Positions 49,418 through 59,453 are shown, counted from the first letter of the stretch. The stretch: DNA of 64,000 nt from Cytobacillus oceanisediminis (GCF_004366035.1 NZ_SOEE01000001.1:434001-498000); one strand, 5' to 3'. Notes: generated from the letters alone by a model not told the origin. Translations and numbers: made by a program.

Positions 49418-51609
49418 CATTCATCTTCTTTACGGGCATCTTCCTGCCCTTCAAGTACTTCATCTATATTTTCCACTTTTTGAACAGATTCTTTAGCATC
49501 ATCGCCCTTTTTATGACGTTCCTTTTTAAGATCAAAATAAGCGTCCAGGACTCGCTGTCCAATTTCTTTATTGGCACCGTGGTCTACGCTTCCCTGGTAA
49601 GCCCATGGAACTAAAACTGCCATAGCAACCTCGGGGTTTTCAGACGGCGCATAGCTTACAAGACTAAGGTTCATCACTTCTGGCGGCTCTTTGCCAAACT
49701 TGCTTCGTTCCGGTCCATCATAAAATGCCTCGGCAGTACCGGTTTTTCCTGCGGGCTTATAGTCCTTATTGCCAAACAAACCGTAAGCTGTTCCGCCTTT
49801 TTCCTGCATGACTCTGCGGAAGCCTTCTTGGACACGGTCCATCCAGCCATCTTCAAGTTCTACCCGATTAAGGACTTTCGGCTCCATTTCCTGGACAATA
49901 GGACCAAGTTCATTATTTTCCATCAATGGCTCGCGGATTTCCTTTACTATATGAGGCTCCATTCTGTTTCCGCCATTGGCTATGACCGAAACATATTGGG
50001 CAAGCTGCATGTTGGAATAAGTATCATACTGGCCAATCGAAAGGTCAAGCATGAAACCTGGCAATGTACTCATTCCTTTAAAGCCCGTTTGCTCATTCGG
50101 CAAATCAATTCCTGTCCGTACCCCAAGCCCGAATTGAGCGAAGGAATCCCTTACAGTACTAAAAGCTTTTTCATTTATCCGCAACGGCTGCTCATACTCA
50201 TATTTACCGCCGCCTATATTGATGACAGTTTCAAACATATAAACGTTGGAAGAAAATTTAAGCGCATTAATATCATTTAAAGGACCAAAATTTCTCCAGG
50301 ATTTTTTTACAGGTGTGCCTTTAATTTTTAGAGGCCTATCATAAAAAACGGTTCCTGGGTTAATGGCGCCCGTCTTATATCCGGTAAGAATTGTAGCACC
50401 CTTCACAGCAGAACCCACATTATAAGTAGTAGTGATATTGCCCAATGCATCGTCCTGCATGACTGATTGGCCTGTCTCTTTATCCTTCACAATCTTTTTG
50501 CCAGCCATTGAAAGAACCTCTCCGGTATGAGGATCCATCAGCACTACGTATGCTCTGTCCAATAATGCAGTCCCAGCTGATGCCTTGGCTTCACGCAATT
50601 CCTCTTCAATGATTTTCTCTACTTCCTTCTGAAGATCCATATCAATGCTCAGCACAAGGTCCTTTCCTCTTTGTCCATCAGTGATGGGTACAGTTTCAAG
50701 GACATTCCCGGCTTTATCTGTAACATTTTTCACTTTTGCCTTTTGGCCGTGAAGCACTTCTTCGTATTGCATCTCAATATAACTCTTTCCAACACGGTCA
50801 TTACGGCTGTAATCACGGGCCATATAGTATTCAAGCTGTTCAGCCGGCAGCCCTTCATCAGAGCTTGTCACATTACCCAGCACTGATTTCAATGTATCCC
50901 CGAAGGCGTAATACCTTTCCCAGTCGGTTGTTGTATCCACCCCCTGAAGTATTTGAAGATTTTCACTGACAACTGCGAATTCCTCGGGAGTGACTTCTTT
51001 ATTTTTGACAATTTGCGGTGTTAATGCGTATCCGCTTGTAAACTCTCTGTAGATGGCAAGTACTTCTAGATCATCTTTTGTCAATTCGCTTAATTCATCT
51101 TCTGTAATTCGATCCAATGTGAGCTGATAGATGGCTTTGTCCAATTCTTTCTGGTCGCCTTCATACTTTTTTTCAAGCTTTTCCTTGTCTTTTTTTGAGA
51201 TCTTTTTTTCAGCCTCTTCTGGATTTTTCATAATCCAGTAATCTTTCTTATCGCGTTCCTGAACTTTTTCGGTGTCTTTGTGTATGAGCTTGGCCAGCCT
51301 TTCTGCCACCTCAAGCATTTCGTCCTGCTTGTATCCATTATTAGTAAATGTAATGGCATTTTGCGGAGTATTATCGACAATCACCTGGCCATTTCTGTCA
51401 AACATCTTTCCTCTCGGCACCGGGCTGTTGACTGTAACATCTTCCGTTCTTTCAATCTCTCGCTTATAATCATCACCATATACTATCTGAACCATTCCAA
51501 GCCTGAGGATCAGCATGGAAAACAATAAAAACACAGCAAAGAAGAGCATATTCAGACGGAAAGGAACATGGGTCTTCTTCTTTTTTTTCCTATTCAAAAT
51601 TAAGCACAC
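49417..51609 (-). CDS. pbpA: Penicillin-binding protein 2 (class B transpeptidase)
   Basis: The 730-residue protein has one N-terminal membrane segment (MLFFAVFLLFSMLILRLGM), a dimerisation domain (SPVPRGKMFDRNGQVIVDN) and a transpeptidase domain with SxxK in VGSAVKGATI, SSN in KFSSNVYMFE and KTGTA in AGKTGTAEAF. It corresponds to B. subtilis PBP2A, which acts in lateral wall synthesis. Start GTG 51609 abuts AAAGGAA; TTG four codons on is possible. The C-terminal tail is very acidic. Confidence 0.93.
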   Translation of the reverse strand: MCLILNRKKKKKTHVPFRLNMLFFAVFLLFSMLILRLGMVQIVYGDDYKREIERTEDVTVNSPVPRGKMFDRNGQVIVDNTPQNAITFTNNGYKQDEMLEVAERLAKLIHKDTEKVQERDKKDYWIMKNPEEAEKKISKKDKEKLEKKYEGDQKELDKAIYQLTLDRITEDELSELTKDDLEVLAIYREFTSGYALTPQIVKNKEVTPEEFAVVSENLQILQGVDTTTDWERYYAFGDTLKSVLGNVTSSDEGLPAEQLEYYMARDYSRNDRVGKSYIEMQYEEVLHGQKAKVKNVTDKAGNVLETVPITDGQRGKDLVLSIDMDLQKEVEKIIEEELREAKASAGTALLDRAYVVLMDPHTGEVLSMAGKKIVKDKETGQSVMQDDALGNITTTYNVGSAVKGATILTGYKTGAINPGTVFYDRPLKIKGTPVKKSWRNFGPLNDINALKFSSNVYMFETVINIGGGKYEYEQPLRINEKAFSTVRDSFAQFGLGVRTGIDLPNEQTGFKGMSTLPGFMLDLSIGQYDTYSNMQLAQYVSVIANGGNRMEPHIVKEIREPLMENNELGPIVQEMEPKVLNRVELEDGWMDRVQEGFRRVMQEKGGTAYGLFGNKDYKPAGKTGTAEAFYDGPERSKFGKEPPEVMNLSLVSYAPSENPEVAMAVLVPWAYQGSVDHGANKEIGQRVLDAYFDLKKERHKKGDDAKESVQKVENIDEVLEGQEDARKEDE

Positions 51610-51700
51610 TTCCTTTAAAAAAGTCTCATAATCCCATTCTAAAAGAAAATAACAATAAATTCTATAAAGAACCCTTTTTCGACAGAGATATTTTTACTGG

Positions 51701-51730
51701 TAAAAAAAGAGAGAGGATTTCCCCTCTCTC
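51701..51730 (-). terminator. Terminator of the MFS gene
   Basis: On the minus strand GAGAGAGG and CCTCTCTC pair around a short loop, followed by seven Ts; it overlaps the last codon. Confidence 0.82.
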
Positions 51731-52946
51731 ATGCAGACTGAAATTGTATTTTCCTGACGAAGAAATATATAACCGAATGTCCGGCCCCAATGATTAAGAG
51801 AAGAATAGGGATGCTTTTTTCTTCATTGAAAAAAGATACCACAGCTAAAAAACCTAAAATGGATACTATACGTCCTGCATTTAAGAAGATTTCCCTTACT
51901 ACGATATACTCAATTCTCATCTCTGCAGCCTTCCAGCCTCTGCCAATGACATCATATGTTAATGAGATATAAGGCACTAGCAGGAGAGGATACGCAATAG
52001 CAATAGTGGCTGCATACATCAGCAGCTTTTGATACGTAACCTCAAAGACGATAAAGAATATGGCACCATACAGTAATAACCCGCCAATAAGAATGGCCCT
52101 TTTCCGATACTCTTTCTTTAAAAGCCTGGATACAAGAAAATACCCCAAAAAAGATATACTTGAGTTGACCAGTCCGTATGTACCAAGAGCCAATTCACTG
52201 CCAGTTGAAATAAAAACATAAACTGATATGACAAAAATAAAGGTTCCCTCTCTGAGTCCCTGAAAAAAATGGGCATTAGTAATCATACGCCAGTTCAGGC
52301 TGTTTTTACGTTCTGCAAGGATTCTTCCAAACAAATACCTTCCGTCAGCTGGCCTCCTTTTAAGAAAAAAGCTTAAAAATACAGCTATTGAAAAAAGTGT
52401 CAGGGAGATGCCGAAGATAACGGAATAGCCCGTGAACTTTTCCATCCTTGAAATAATGAAACCCGCTGCTATCGGTCCGATCATACCCCCAACGGATGTT
52501 AGTATTCCAAGGAAGCCATTAAAGAAATCGCGATTCTCCGGCTCAGTTATTTCAAAAGTAAGAACATTGAATGCAAGCCAGTAGAAACCATACCCGACCC
52601 CCAGCAGAGCCCCAAGAAGCAATAGAAATTTTGAGGCATTCGTTCCAATGAAAAGCACTGTCAGATAAAATAGAGCCAAAAAAATCACGCCGATTCTCAG
52701 CACAATGACACGGTCAATTTTTTTCGCCCATCTCCCTGCCAGGATAAACGTCAAAGGCTGAAGCACTACAATGGCCAGATTATATAAAGCCAGATCGCTG
52801 AACTCACCAGACTGCTTCCAGAGATAAATATTAACAAATGTGTTTGAAAGGGCAGCACTTAAAGAATAAAGCCCCCCTATAAATAATAGCAATGTTAAGT
52901 CTTTGGTTAAATCGACATCACCGATCAGTTTTTTAAATCTGCTCAT
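51729..52946 (-). CDS. yqgE: MFS transporter (YqgE-like)
   Basis: The 405-residue protein has about 12 hydrophobic segments and an MFS-type loop between the second and third (GRWAKKIDRVIVLRIGV). LTFEITEPENRDFFNGFLGI lies mid-protein. The substrate is unknown. Location between pbpA and sodA matches B. subtilis YqgE. ATG at 52946 follows GGGGAG. Confidence 0.88.
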   Translation of the reverse strand: MSRFKKLIGDVDLTKDLTLLLFIGGLYSLSAALSNTFVNIYLWKQSGEFSDLALYNLAIVVLQPLTFILAGRWAKKIDRVIVLRIGVIFLALFYLTVLFIGTNASKFLLLLGALLGVGYGFYWLAFNVLTFEITEPENRDFFNGFLGILTSVGGMIGPIAAGFIISRMEKFTGYSVIFGISLTLFSIAVFLSFFLKRRPADGRYLFGRILAERKNSLNWRMITNAHFFQGLREGTFIFVISVYVFISTGSELALGTYGLVNSSISFLGYFLVSRLLKKEYRKRAILIGGLLLYGAIFFIVFEVTYQKLLMYAATIAIAYPLLLVPYISLTYDVIGRGWKAAEMRIEYIVVREIFLNAGRIVSILGFLAVVSFFNEEKSIPILLLIIGAGHSVIYFFVRKIQFQSA

Positions 52947-53055
52947 AAAAAAACTCCCCTTTGGTTCTAAGGGTAGTCTCCTACAAAGACAGTTCGGTTA
53001 TGCAATGATTTAGAAATTAGGGGAAAGCCTCCGGAAATTCAATTTAATTTAAAGC

Positions 53056-53091
53056 AAAAAAACACGGCAGATGTAATCTGCCGTGTTTTTT
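53056..53091. terminator. Terminator of sodA
   Basis: AAAAAACACGGCAGAT pairs with ATCTGCCGTGTTTTTT around GTA; works in both directions. Confidence 0.92.
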
Positions 53092-53095
53092 CATT

Positions 53096-53704
53096 TTATT
53101 TTGCAGCGCTGTAACGCTTAGAAACCTCATCCCAGTTAACAACATTCCAGAAAGAATTGATGTATTCAGGACGGCGGTTTTGATATTTTAAGTAATAAGC
53201 ATGCTCCCAGACATCAAGGCCAAGGATAGGAGTCTTGCCTTCCATTAAAGGAGAATCCTGGTTAGGTGTGCTTGTAACTTCCAATTCGCCATTGTTTACT
53301 GCCAGCCAAGCCCATCCAGAACCGAAGCGAGTTGTAGCTGCTTTAGCAAATTCTTCTTTGAAGCTGTCATAGCTTCCGAATTTGCTGCTGATAGCGTCTG
53401 CTAATTCACCTGTAGGCTCACCTCCGCCATTTGGAGAAATGATCTGCCAGAATAGAGAATGGTTTGCATGGCCGCCGCCGTTATTTCGTACTGCAGTGCG
53501 AGCAGCTTCTGGTACGGCATCCAGGTTAGAAATAACTTCTTCAACAGTTTTAGAAAGAAGCTCTTCGTTTCCTTCTAAAGCATTGTTAAGGTTGGTTACA
53601 TAAGTATTGTGATGCTTTGTATGATGAATATTCATCGTTTCTTTGTCGATGTTTGGCTCCAATGCATCATAAGCGTAAGGTAATTGCGGTAATTCGAATG
53701 CCAT
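53096..53704 (-). CDS. sodA: Superoxide dismutase [Mn]
   Basis: The 202-residue enzyme carries the four metal ligands in [22 protein letters not shown], and [28 protein letters not shown] and the overall sequence are of the Mn type. It removes superoxide in the cytoplasm. Two perfect palindromes lie upstream (53778-53792 and 53824-53840). ATG at 53704 follows GGGAGGAA. Confidence 0.96.
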   Translation of the reverse strand: MAFELPQLPYAYDALEPNIDKETMNIHHTKHHNTYVTNLNNALEGNEELLSKTVEEVISNLDAVPEAARTAVRNNGGGHANHSLFWQIISPNGGGEPTGELADAISSKFGSYDSFKEEFAKAATTRFGSGWAWLAVNNGELEVTSTPNQDSPLMEGKTPILGLDVWEHAYYLKYQNRRPEYINSFWNVVNWDEVSKRYSAAK

Positions 53705-53777
53705 AATAAAATTCCTCCCTATGTATCTGTTTTAGTAAGCCCTCTAAAACACTCCAATCATTTATAAAATTCTGATT

Positions 53778-53840
53778 TTAGAATGTTTCTAAGGTCTTTA
53801 GTTTAAGATTACCAAAGTTGGTTTTTTGTTTCAAACAAAA
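53778..53840. promoter_or_regulatory. Two palindromes upstream of sodA
   Basis: TTAGAATGTTTCTAA (53778-53792, 6-3-6) and TTTTGTTTCAAACAAAA (53824-53840, 8-1-8) are perfect inverted repeats. The first recalls the size of PerR/Fur-type 7-1-7 sites but does not match them. Regulators are unassigned. Confidence 0.4.
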
Positions 53841-53913
53841 TGCTTTGCTACATATATACAATATCCTAATTTGTTTTTATTATTCCATTAAATTCAAACA
53901 TTCGAGCGGGCCA

Positions 53914-54396
53914 TCAAAGGACTGCAAATAGAAAATAAATAATCATTACCCCTTGTATCACCGCTTTGGCTGCTGCACTGCTGACAAAGCCGATTACCGA
54001 TCCGAAACCGATCTTCAATGCATCATTGAAGCTGGCCTTATTTACTGCGAGTTCAGCAATGAATGCTCCCAAAAAAGGCCCAATTAATATTCCCAATACA
54101 GGGATGACAAATGGACCTGCCAACAGGCCGATTGTGCTTCCCCAGATACCCGCTTTTGATCCGCCATACTTTTTTACCCCAATCATATTTGCTACGTAGT
54201 CTGCACCAAATAGCAGCAGGACAAATAGCACCTGTATCGTCCAGAAAAGCCAGTTAAAAGGTTCGAAAGAAAAAAGAATTCCATACAGGATAAAACCGCC
54301 CAGCAAAAACAGCACACTTGGAATAATCGGAAAAACCAGGCCCGCAAAAGCGATAATAAATAACAGAATGATCAGTGTCCAATAAATGATTTCCAT
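53914..54396 (-). CDS. yqgC: DUF456 membrane protein (YqgC)
   Basis: The 160-residue protein starts at ATG 54396 after AAAGGATG. It has about four membrane segments and Gly-rich motifs (LVFPIIPSVLFLLGGFILYG and GIWGSTIGLLAGPFVIPVLG) typical of DUF456. Function unknown. It is transcribed toward sodA. Confidence 0.88.
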   Translation of the reverse strand: MEIIYWTLIILLFIIAFAGLVFPIIPSVLFLLGGFILYGILFSFEPFNWLFWTIQVLFVLLLFGADYVANMIGVKKYGGSKAGIWGSTIGLLAGPFVIPVLGILIGPFLGAFIAELAVNKASFNDALKIGFGSVIGFVSSAAAKAVIQGVMIIYFLFAVL

Positions 54397-54419
54397 GATC
54401 AGCATCCTTTTATCAAAAT

Positions 54420-54450
54420 AAATAAGCAAGGGATTCCCCCTTGCTTATTT
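54420..54450. terminator. Terminator of the Na/Pi cotransporter gene
   Basis: AAATAAGCAAGGG pairs with CCCTTGCTTATTT around a short loop. Confidence 0.85.
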
Positions 54451-54456
54451 TACCAC

Positions 54457-56088
54457 TTAATCTTCTCCTAAAACAGCTTCAGCAATATTCACCGCGTGAT
54501 CACCGATACGCTCAAGGTTGCTGACAATGTCTACATATACAATGCCGGCCTGGCCAGAGCAGACTCCTTCATTTAACCGAAGAATATGCTGTTTTCGGAG
54601 CTTTCTTTCCATTTTATCTATTTCTTCTTCTTTTTTCACCACATGCTCGGCTGCAATTTTATCATTGTGATCCAGTGCCTGAAGGGCTTCTTTTACAGTA
54701 GAAATGGTTAATTTGAACATCTGTTCTAAATCAGCCATGGCTGAATCAGTAATGGACACTTTATTTGCCTGTTTATAATCAATCAGTTCTATTACATTTT
54801 CGAAATGATCACCAATACGCTCAATATCTCTTACCGTATCCATCAGCACAGTGTGCTCAGCAGACTCATGTGCTGAAAGTGAACTTGTAGATAACTTTAT
54901 TAGGTAGTCCGTAATTTTACGGTCAAGGTTATTGATCGCGTCCTCTAGCTGGTATGCACTTTCTGAATGTTTTTGATTGCCTGTTTTCAAATATTGAACC
55001 GTTTCTTCAAGTCCTCTTACAGAGAATGTTCCCATCCGAAGCACTTCTTCTTTAGCTTGTCCAAGTGCAATCGAGGGTGATTGTTCTATAAAAACAGGAT
55101 CCAAATGTTTTGCTTTATATTCAGCAACTGCATCTTCACCCGGAATAAGCTTTGTTACAATCCATGCTAGTGCTGCTACAAATGGCAGCTGTAAAAGTGT
55201 ATTAGTACTATTAAAAATTCCATGTGCAAAGGCAATGGTCATTTCAGGATTTAGATCTATATTCCCCTGCAGTGTTTCAATTAATAATGTAAATGGCTTT
55301 AATAAAATTAAGAAGATAGTAGTACCAATTAAGTTAAACAATACATGCACGGCTGCGGCTCTTCTTGCAGCAACAGACGCTCCAATAGCAGCTAATACCG
55401 CTGTAATGGTCGTTCCAATATTATCTCCAAACAGAACTGGCAATGCCGCATCCAGGTTAATAAGTTCTTCAGAAAACAAACCTTGAAGAATGCCGATTGT
55501 GGCACTTGAGCTCTGAACAATAACAGTAAACACTGTCCCGACGACCACACCTAGAATTGGATTTGAACTCATGCTTACAGTCAAGTCATGAAAAGCTTCC
55601 AAAGAACGCAGAGGCTTCATCCCCCCGCTCATTAATTCAAGTCCATAGAATAAGGCACCAAAGCCAAAGACAATTTGACCGAAATTATTAACTTTTTTAT
55701 TTTTAAAGAAAAACAATAGGATAGAGCCTAAAGCAATAATCGGCAAAGCGTATTCCCCGATATCAATCCCGATGATGAAAGCAGTTACCGTGGTTCCAAT
55801 ATTGGCTCCCATAATAACACCTATTGCCTGGCGCAATGTCATGAATCCGGCAGATACTAATCCAACTGTAATAACAGTGGTTGCAGAGCTGCTCTGTATA
55901 AGAATGGTGACAAGAATACCTGCCAGCACTCCCATTAAAGGATTCGTAGTAAAGCGATCTAATAAATCCCTCAGCCGGTCACCAGCTGATTTTTGGAGCC
56001 CATCACCCATGAACTTGATTCCATAAAGGAAAATACCAAGCCCGCCCAAAAACTCAAAAAGCATTTGCTGAACATTAAGTTCCACCAT
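54457..56088 (-). CDS. Na/phosphate cotransporter with C-terminal PhoU domain
   Basis: The 543-residue protein belongs to the NptA/YjbB family. Two inverted repeats each carry the QSSSAT signature (QSSSATTVITVGLVSAG and QSSSATIGILQGLFSEE), and eight or so membrane segments fill residues about 1-340. The last ~200 residues are a PhoU-like helical domain (DTVRDIERIGDHFENVIEL, SNLERIGDHAVNIAEAVLG). It likely moves phosphate with sodium. ATG at 56088 follows AGGGG. Confidence 0.92.
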   Translation of the reverse strand: MVELNVQQMLFEFLGGLGIFLYGIKFMGDGLQKSAGDRLRDLLDRFTTNPLMGVLAGILVTILIQSSSATTVITVGLVSAGFMTLRQAIGVIMGANIGTTVTAFIIGIDIGEYALPIIALGSILLFFFKNKKVNNFGQIVFGFGALFYGLELMSGGMKPLRSLEAFHDLTVSMSSNPILGVVVGTVFTVIVQSSSATIGILQGLFSEELINLDAALPVLFGDNIGTTITAVLAAIGASVAARRAAAVHVLFNLIGTTIFLILLKPFTLLIETLQGNIDLNPEMTIAFAHGIFNSTNTLLQLPFVAALAWIVTKLIPGEDAVAEYKAKHLDPVFIEQSPSIALGQAKEEVLRMGTFSVRGLEETVQYLKTGNQKHSESAYQLEDAINNLDRKITDYLIKLSTSSLSAHESAEHTVLMDTVRDIERIGDHFENVIELIDYKQANKVSITDSAMADLEQMFKLTISTVKEALQALDHNDKIAAEHVVKKEEEIDKMERKLRKQHILRLNEGVCSGQAGIVYVDIVSNLERIGDHAVNIAEAVLGED

Positions 56089-56173
56089 TATCCAACCCCT
56101 ATAAATGTTTATTCGACATGATTCATCAAACCCCATACAATTATTAATGGAAACCTATAGAAATGTAAACCTG

Positions 56174-56231
56174 TTACGAACTAATTTTACAATTCCTTAA
56201 CATTACATACTTATATTACATTTTTGTTACA
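56174..56231 (+). promoter_or_regulatory. TTACA direct repeats (possible PhoP boxes)
   Basis: TTACA-like motifs lie on the plus strand at 56174 (TTACG), 56187, 56197 (TTAACA), 56203, 56216 and 56227; the last two are 11 nt apart. They lie between the Na/Pi gene and the DUF1189 gene. Spacing is only partly right for PhoP. Confidence 0.35.
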
Positions 56232-56322
56232 AATACCTGAAAAACTTGCAAACAAGTTTGTCTTGTAACATCTGGATATTTGGCTAAAATATAATAGTGA
56301 ATCTCAAAAAGGGTGTGTCCAA

Positions 56323-57090
56323 ATGAATCTTTTTCTTCAGTTTTATAAAAGCTTGTATTCTCCAAAAGATATCGCTTTATTTCGTCATCAGGGTATAGGA
56401 AAAACTATTTTGTATGTGTTTTTCCTTACCCTGCTATCAGTACTTCCAACCGTTTTTTATTCCGGATCGGCAATTATTAATGGCTTAAATGCTATTGATG
56501 AAACAATTGACAGTGATTTACCGGATTTTGAAATTGCAGAAGGACAGCTTCACACAGAGGAGGAAGTACCTGTAACCATCAATAAAGATAACTTTACAAT
56601 CATTGTTGATTCGACAGGAGCAGTTAACCCTTCTGTTTTATCCGAAAGCGGCAATACGATTGCCTTATTAAAAAATGAGGTCTACATACATGCTGAAGGA
56701 CAGGAACAGACATATCCATACACATTGCTGACAAGCGGCACAACCAAAAATGACTTATCAGACTTCCTTGCTTCAGCAGAATCCCTTATGCCGATTATTG
56801 TTCCCATAATAGCGATTGTCATTTATATTTTTGCAGCGGGCATTCGATTTATCGAGATTTCCCTGTTAGCATTTGCAGGTCTGCTTATCAAAAAGGCTCT
56901 GGTAAAAAAATTGGAGTATCGTCATTTATGGCGTATGTCTGCCTACAGCATTACTTTGCCAGCCATTTTCTTTGCTATCATGTCAGCCCTGCATACTTCA
57001 GTGCAAAACGGGGCGATTATTAACTGGTTTGTTTCTCTTATCATCCTCCTCTTGTCCATAAAGGAAGTTGCATCTCATAACTCTAAATAA
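56323..57090 (+). CDS. yqgB: DUF1189 membrane protein (YqgB)
   Basis: The 255-residue protein matches DUF1189. It begins FLQFYKSLYSPKDIALFRHQ, has one membrane segment near residue 30, an extracytoplasmic beta-rich domain (about 60-150) and four more membrane segments to the end. Function unknown. ATG at 56323 follows AAGGGTG. Its neighbourhood matches YqgB. Confidence 0.88.
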   Translation: MNLFLQFYKSLYSPKDIALFRHQGIGKTILYVFFLTLLSVLPTVFYSGSAIINGLNAIDETIDSDLPDFEIAEGQLHTEEEVPVTINKDNFTIIVDSTGAVNPSVLSESGNTIALLKNEVYIHAEGQEQTYPYTLLTSGTTKNDLSDFLASAESLMPIIVPIIAIVIYIFAAGIRFIEISLLAFAGLLIKKALVKKLEYRHLWRMSAYSITLPAIFFAIMSALHTSVQNGAIINWFVSLIILLLSIKEVASHNSK

Positions 57091-57259
57091 AAGCGTGCCA
57101 ATTGCGCGTTTTTATTTTTGCAATTAAAAAGAGGAGTTATTTCATAAATAAAGCAGTTATTAATGCAGAATAATAAAAATAGAGGGCTTTTTTGGTCTAA
57201 TCATATTTGGACAAGCATACATATTGGGTAAACATGCTATTTGCAGGGGGTTTGCCAGT

Positions 57260-57586
57260 ATGAAGAAGCTTGCGGGCGTAATACTTTCAATTCTAGTTAT
57301 ATATGTAATCTATTATGATCTTAATCATGGGACATTGCCCGCTGGACAAAAGCAAGCATTGGAGGCTAGTACGCTGCCCACAGAAACAGGTGAACCCTAT
57401 TTTGAAAAAAAGGTCAATCCTGGAGAAACAGTTCTTTCAATTATAGAACTAAACCTTGATGGCCCAATTCCTGTTGGCATAGACCAGGTAGTGTCAGACT
57501 TCACGGAATTAAATAATGGAATGCAGCCTGAAGACATTAAGTCAGGGGAGACCTATAAATTTCCAAAATATACTCAGAACAACTAA
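57260..57586 (+). CDS. yqfZ: YqfZ-like LysM-type protein
   Basis: The 108-residue protein starts at ATG 57260 after GGGGG. A membrane anchor (AGVILSILVIYVIYYDL) leads to a LysM-like domain with KKVNPGETVLSIIELNLDG and EDIKSGETYKFP. It matches YqfZ in position and layout. It may bind cell wall or spore peptidoglycan. Confidence 0.82.
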   Translation: MKKLAGVILSILVIYVIYYDLNHGTLPAGQKQALEASTLPTETGEPYFEKKVNPGETVLSIIELNLDGPIPVGIDQVVSDFTELNNGMQPEDIKSGETYKFPKYTQNN

Positions 57587-57694
57587 TCATCATTCTTGTC
57601 AACTTCAGCGGTTCATTGATACAATAAAGTGAACCTTCTCTAACAGCATACATCTCAGCTGTTATATGAAAAGATAAAAAGGAGCGAATCTCCA

Positions 57695-58816
57695 TTGAGT
57701 GAAATTATACATCGCACTAAAACAAGGCCTGTTAAAGTTGGGCCTTTAACAATTGGCGGAAGCAATGAGCTGTTCATCCAGAGTATGACCACTACGAAAA
57801 CACATGACGTTGATGCGACTGTAGCTGAAATAAAAAGGCTGGAAGAAGCAGGATGTCAAATCGTGCGTGTTGCCTGCCCGGATGAAAGAGCTGCAAATGC
57901 CATAGCAGATATTAAAAGACAAATTAATATACCGCTTGTTGTTGATATCCACTTTGACTACAAACTGGCATTGAAGGCAATCGAAGGCGGAGCGGATAAA
58001 ATCCGCATTAATCCGGGGAATATTGGCAAACGTGAAAAAGTGGAAGCAGTCGTCAAGGCTGCAAAAGAAAAAGGCATCCCTATCCGCATTGGTGTAAATG
58101 CAGGTTCCCTTGAAAAAAGAATCCTTGAGAAATATGGATACCCTACAGCAGATGGCATGGTTGAAAGCGCCCTGCATCATATCAAAATTTTAGAAGACCT
58201 TGATTTCCATGACATCATCGTTTCTATGAAAGCATCTGATGTTAATTTGGCCATTGAGGCTTATGAGAAAGCAGCACAAGCATTTGACTACCCTCTCCAT
58301 TTGGGTATAACAGAATCAGGCACACTTTTTGCCGGTACTGTAAAAAGTGCCGCTGGACTTGGTGCAATCTTAAGCAAAGGAATAGGAAATACGTTAAGAA
58401 TTTCACTTAGCGCAGATCCCGTTGAGGAAGTTAAGGTTGCCCGTGAACTTCTTAAAGTGTTTGGTTTATCCTCCAATGCTGCAACACTGATTTCCTGTCC
58501 AACATGCGGAAGGATCGAGATTGACTTAATCAGCATCGCAAATGAAGTGGAAGAATATATTCAAAAAATTAAAGCACCAATTAAGGTTGCTGTATTGGGC
58601 TGTGCTGTTAACGGACCTGGTGAAGCCAGGGAAGCTGATATCGGCATTGCAGGCGCCCGCGGAGAAGGCCTTCTGTTCCGCAAAGGCCAGATTGTAAGGA
58701 AAGTTCCAGAAGAAACAATGGTTGAAGAACTTAAGATTGAAATCGACAAAATCGCTGAAGAATATTTTGCCAAACAGGAAGAGGAAAAAGCACAAGCAGA
58801 AGGCCTGCTGCCATAA
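57695..58816 (+). CDS. ispG: 4-hydroxy-3-methylbut-2-enyl diphosphate synthase
   Basis: The 373-residue iron-sulfur enzyme catalyses the penultimate step of the MEP isoprenoid pathway. The TIM-barrel N-domain begins [18 protein letters not shown] and contains [18 protein letters not shown]. The cluster Cys residues lie in [14 protein letters not shown] and [11 protein letters not shown]. The start is TTG at 57695 after AAAGGAG. It has its own terminator. Confidence 0.97.
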   Translation: MSEIIHRTKTRPVKVGPLTIGGSNELFIQSMTTTKTHDVDATVAEIKRLEEAGCQIVRVACPDERAANAIADIKRQINIPLVVDIHFDYKLALKAIEGGADKIRINPGNIGKREKVEAVVKAAKEKGIPIRIGVNAGSLEKRILEKYGYPTADGMVESALHHIKILEDLDFHDIIVSMKASDVNLAIEAYEKAAQAFDYPLHLGITESGTLFAGTVKSAAGLGAILSKGIGNTLRISLSADPVEEVKVARELLKVFGLSSNAATLISCPTCGRIEIDLISIANEVEEYIQKIKAPIKVAVLGCAVNGPGEAREADIGIAGARGEGLLFRKGQIVRKVPEETMVEELKIEIDKIAEEYFAKQEEEKAQAEGLLP

Positions 58817-58842
58817 TGCGATAATTGCCTCTTTCCGAATTA

Positions 58843-58887
58843 GAAAAAGCCTGGCACCAAATAATTTTGGGAGCCAGGCTTTTTTTC
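58843..58887. terminator. Bidirectional terminator
   Basis: AAAAAGCCTGGC pairs with GCCAGGCTTTTT across a 17-nt loop, between ispG and yqfX. Confidence 0.9.
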
Positions 58888-58892
58888 TTTTT

Positions 58893-59453
58893 CTAAAAAA
58901 ACGGCAGAATAAACATACCGACGATAATGGATATAGCCCCTATTGCAATCGCCCAGCCCCCAAGGCTTTCTGAACCCCTGCGGCGTGCGATAAAACCAAG
59001 GACAATTCCTGTTGCTCCAAAAAGAACCGGCAGCACAAACAAAGATAAAATGGAAAGTGCCAGGGCAGCATATCCGACTCCTCTGCCGGCTGCAGCTGTT
59101 TCATCTTCTTCATCCCTGTTCACTGATCTATTATAGACACCAGGCGCTGCTATTTCGGCAGAGGTTTCCTCAGAATAATCTGCATGAACTGCAGCTGTTT
59201 CGTTTTCCTCGTCCCGATCCAGCGATCTGCTGTAAACACCAGGCGCTGCTATTTCGGCAGAGGTTTCCTCAGAATAACCTGCATGAACTGCAGCAGTTTC
59301 GTTTTCCTCGTCCTGATCCTGCGGTCTGCCGTAGACACCTGGAGCTGCTATTTCTGCAGAGGCTTCTTCGGAATAATCCGCATCTGCTTCGCCAATCCTC
59401 TCACTGTATCGAAGGTCATACTCTTCATTCCTGCGCTCTTGGTCTGCCATCAT
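58893..59453 (-). CDS. yqfX: YqfX-like membrane protein with three 33-residue repeats
   Basis: The 186-residue protein has a hydrophilic N-terminus carrying three near-identical 33-residue tandem repeats (residues 25-123; unit core YSEETSAEIAAPGVYSR then DEENETAAVH). The C-terminus has two or three membrane segments (ALALSILSLFVLPVLFG, GGWAIAIGAISIIVGMF), as in YqfX. Function unknown. The repeated part is probably exposed outside or in the cytosol as a flexible acidic region. Confidence 0.82.
   Translation of the reverse strand: MMADQERRNEEYDLRYSERIGEADADYSEEASAEIAAPGVYGRPQDQDEENETAAVHAGYSEETSAEIAAPGVYSRSLDRDEENETAAVHADYSEETSAEIAAPGVYNRSVNRDEEDETAAAGRGVGYAALALSILSLFVLPVLFGATGIVLGFIARRRGSESLGGWAIAIGAISIIVGMFILPFF
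59085..59381 (-). repeat. Three 99-nt tandem repeats inside yqfX
   Basis: Three in-frame 99-nt units encode 33 residues each. They differ at a few positions, for example GVYGRP, GVYSRS and GVYNRS. Unit number could vary between strains. Confidence 0.88.

Noticed and set aside
49828-50280. A 150-codon plus-strand frame inside pbpA
   Set aside because: Fully opposite a conserved transpeptidase gene and without a ribosome site.
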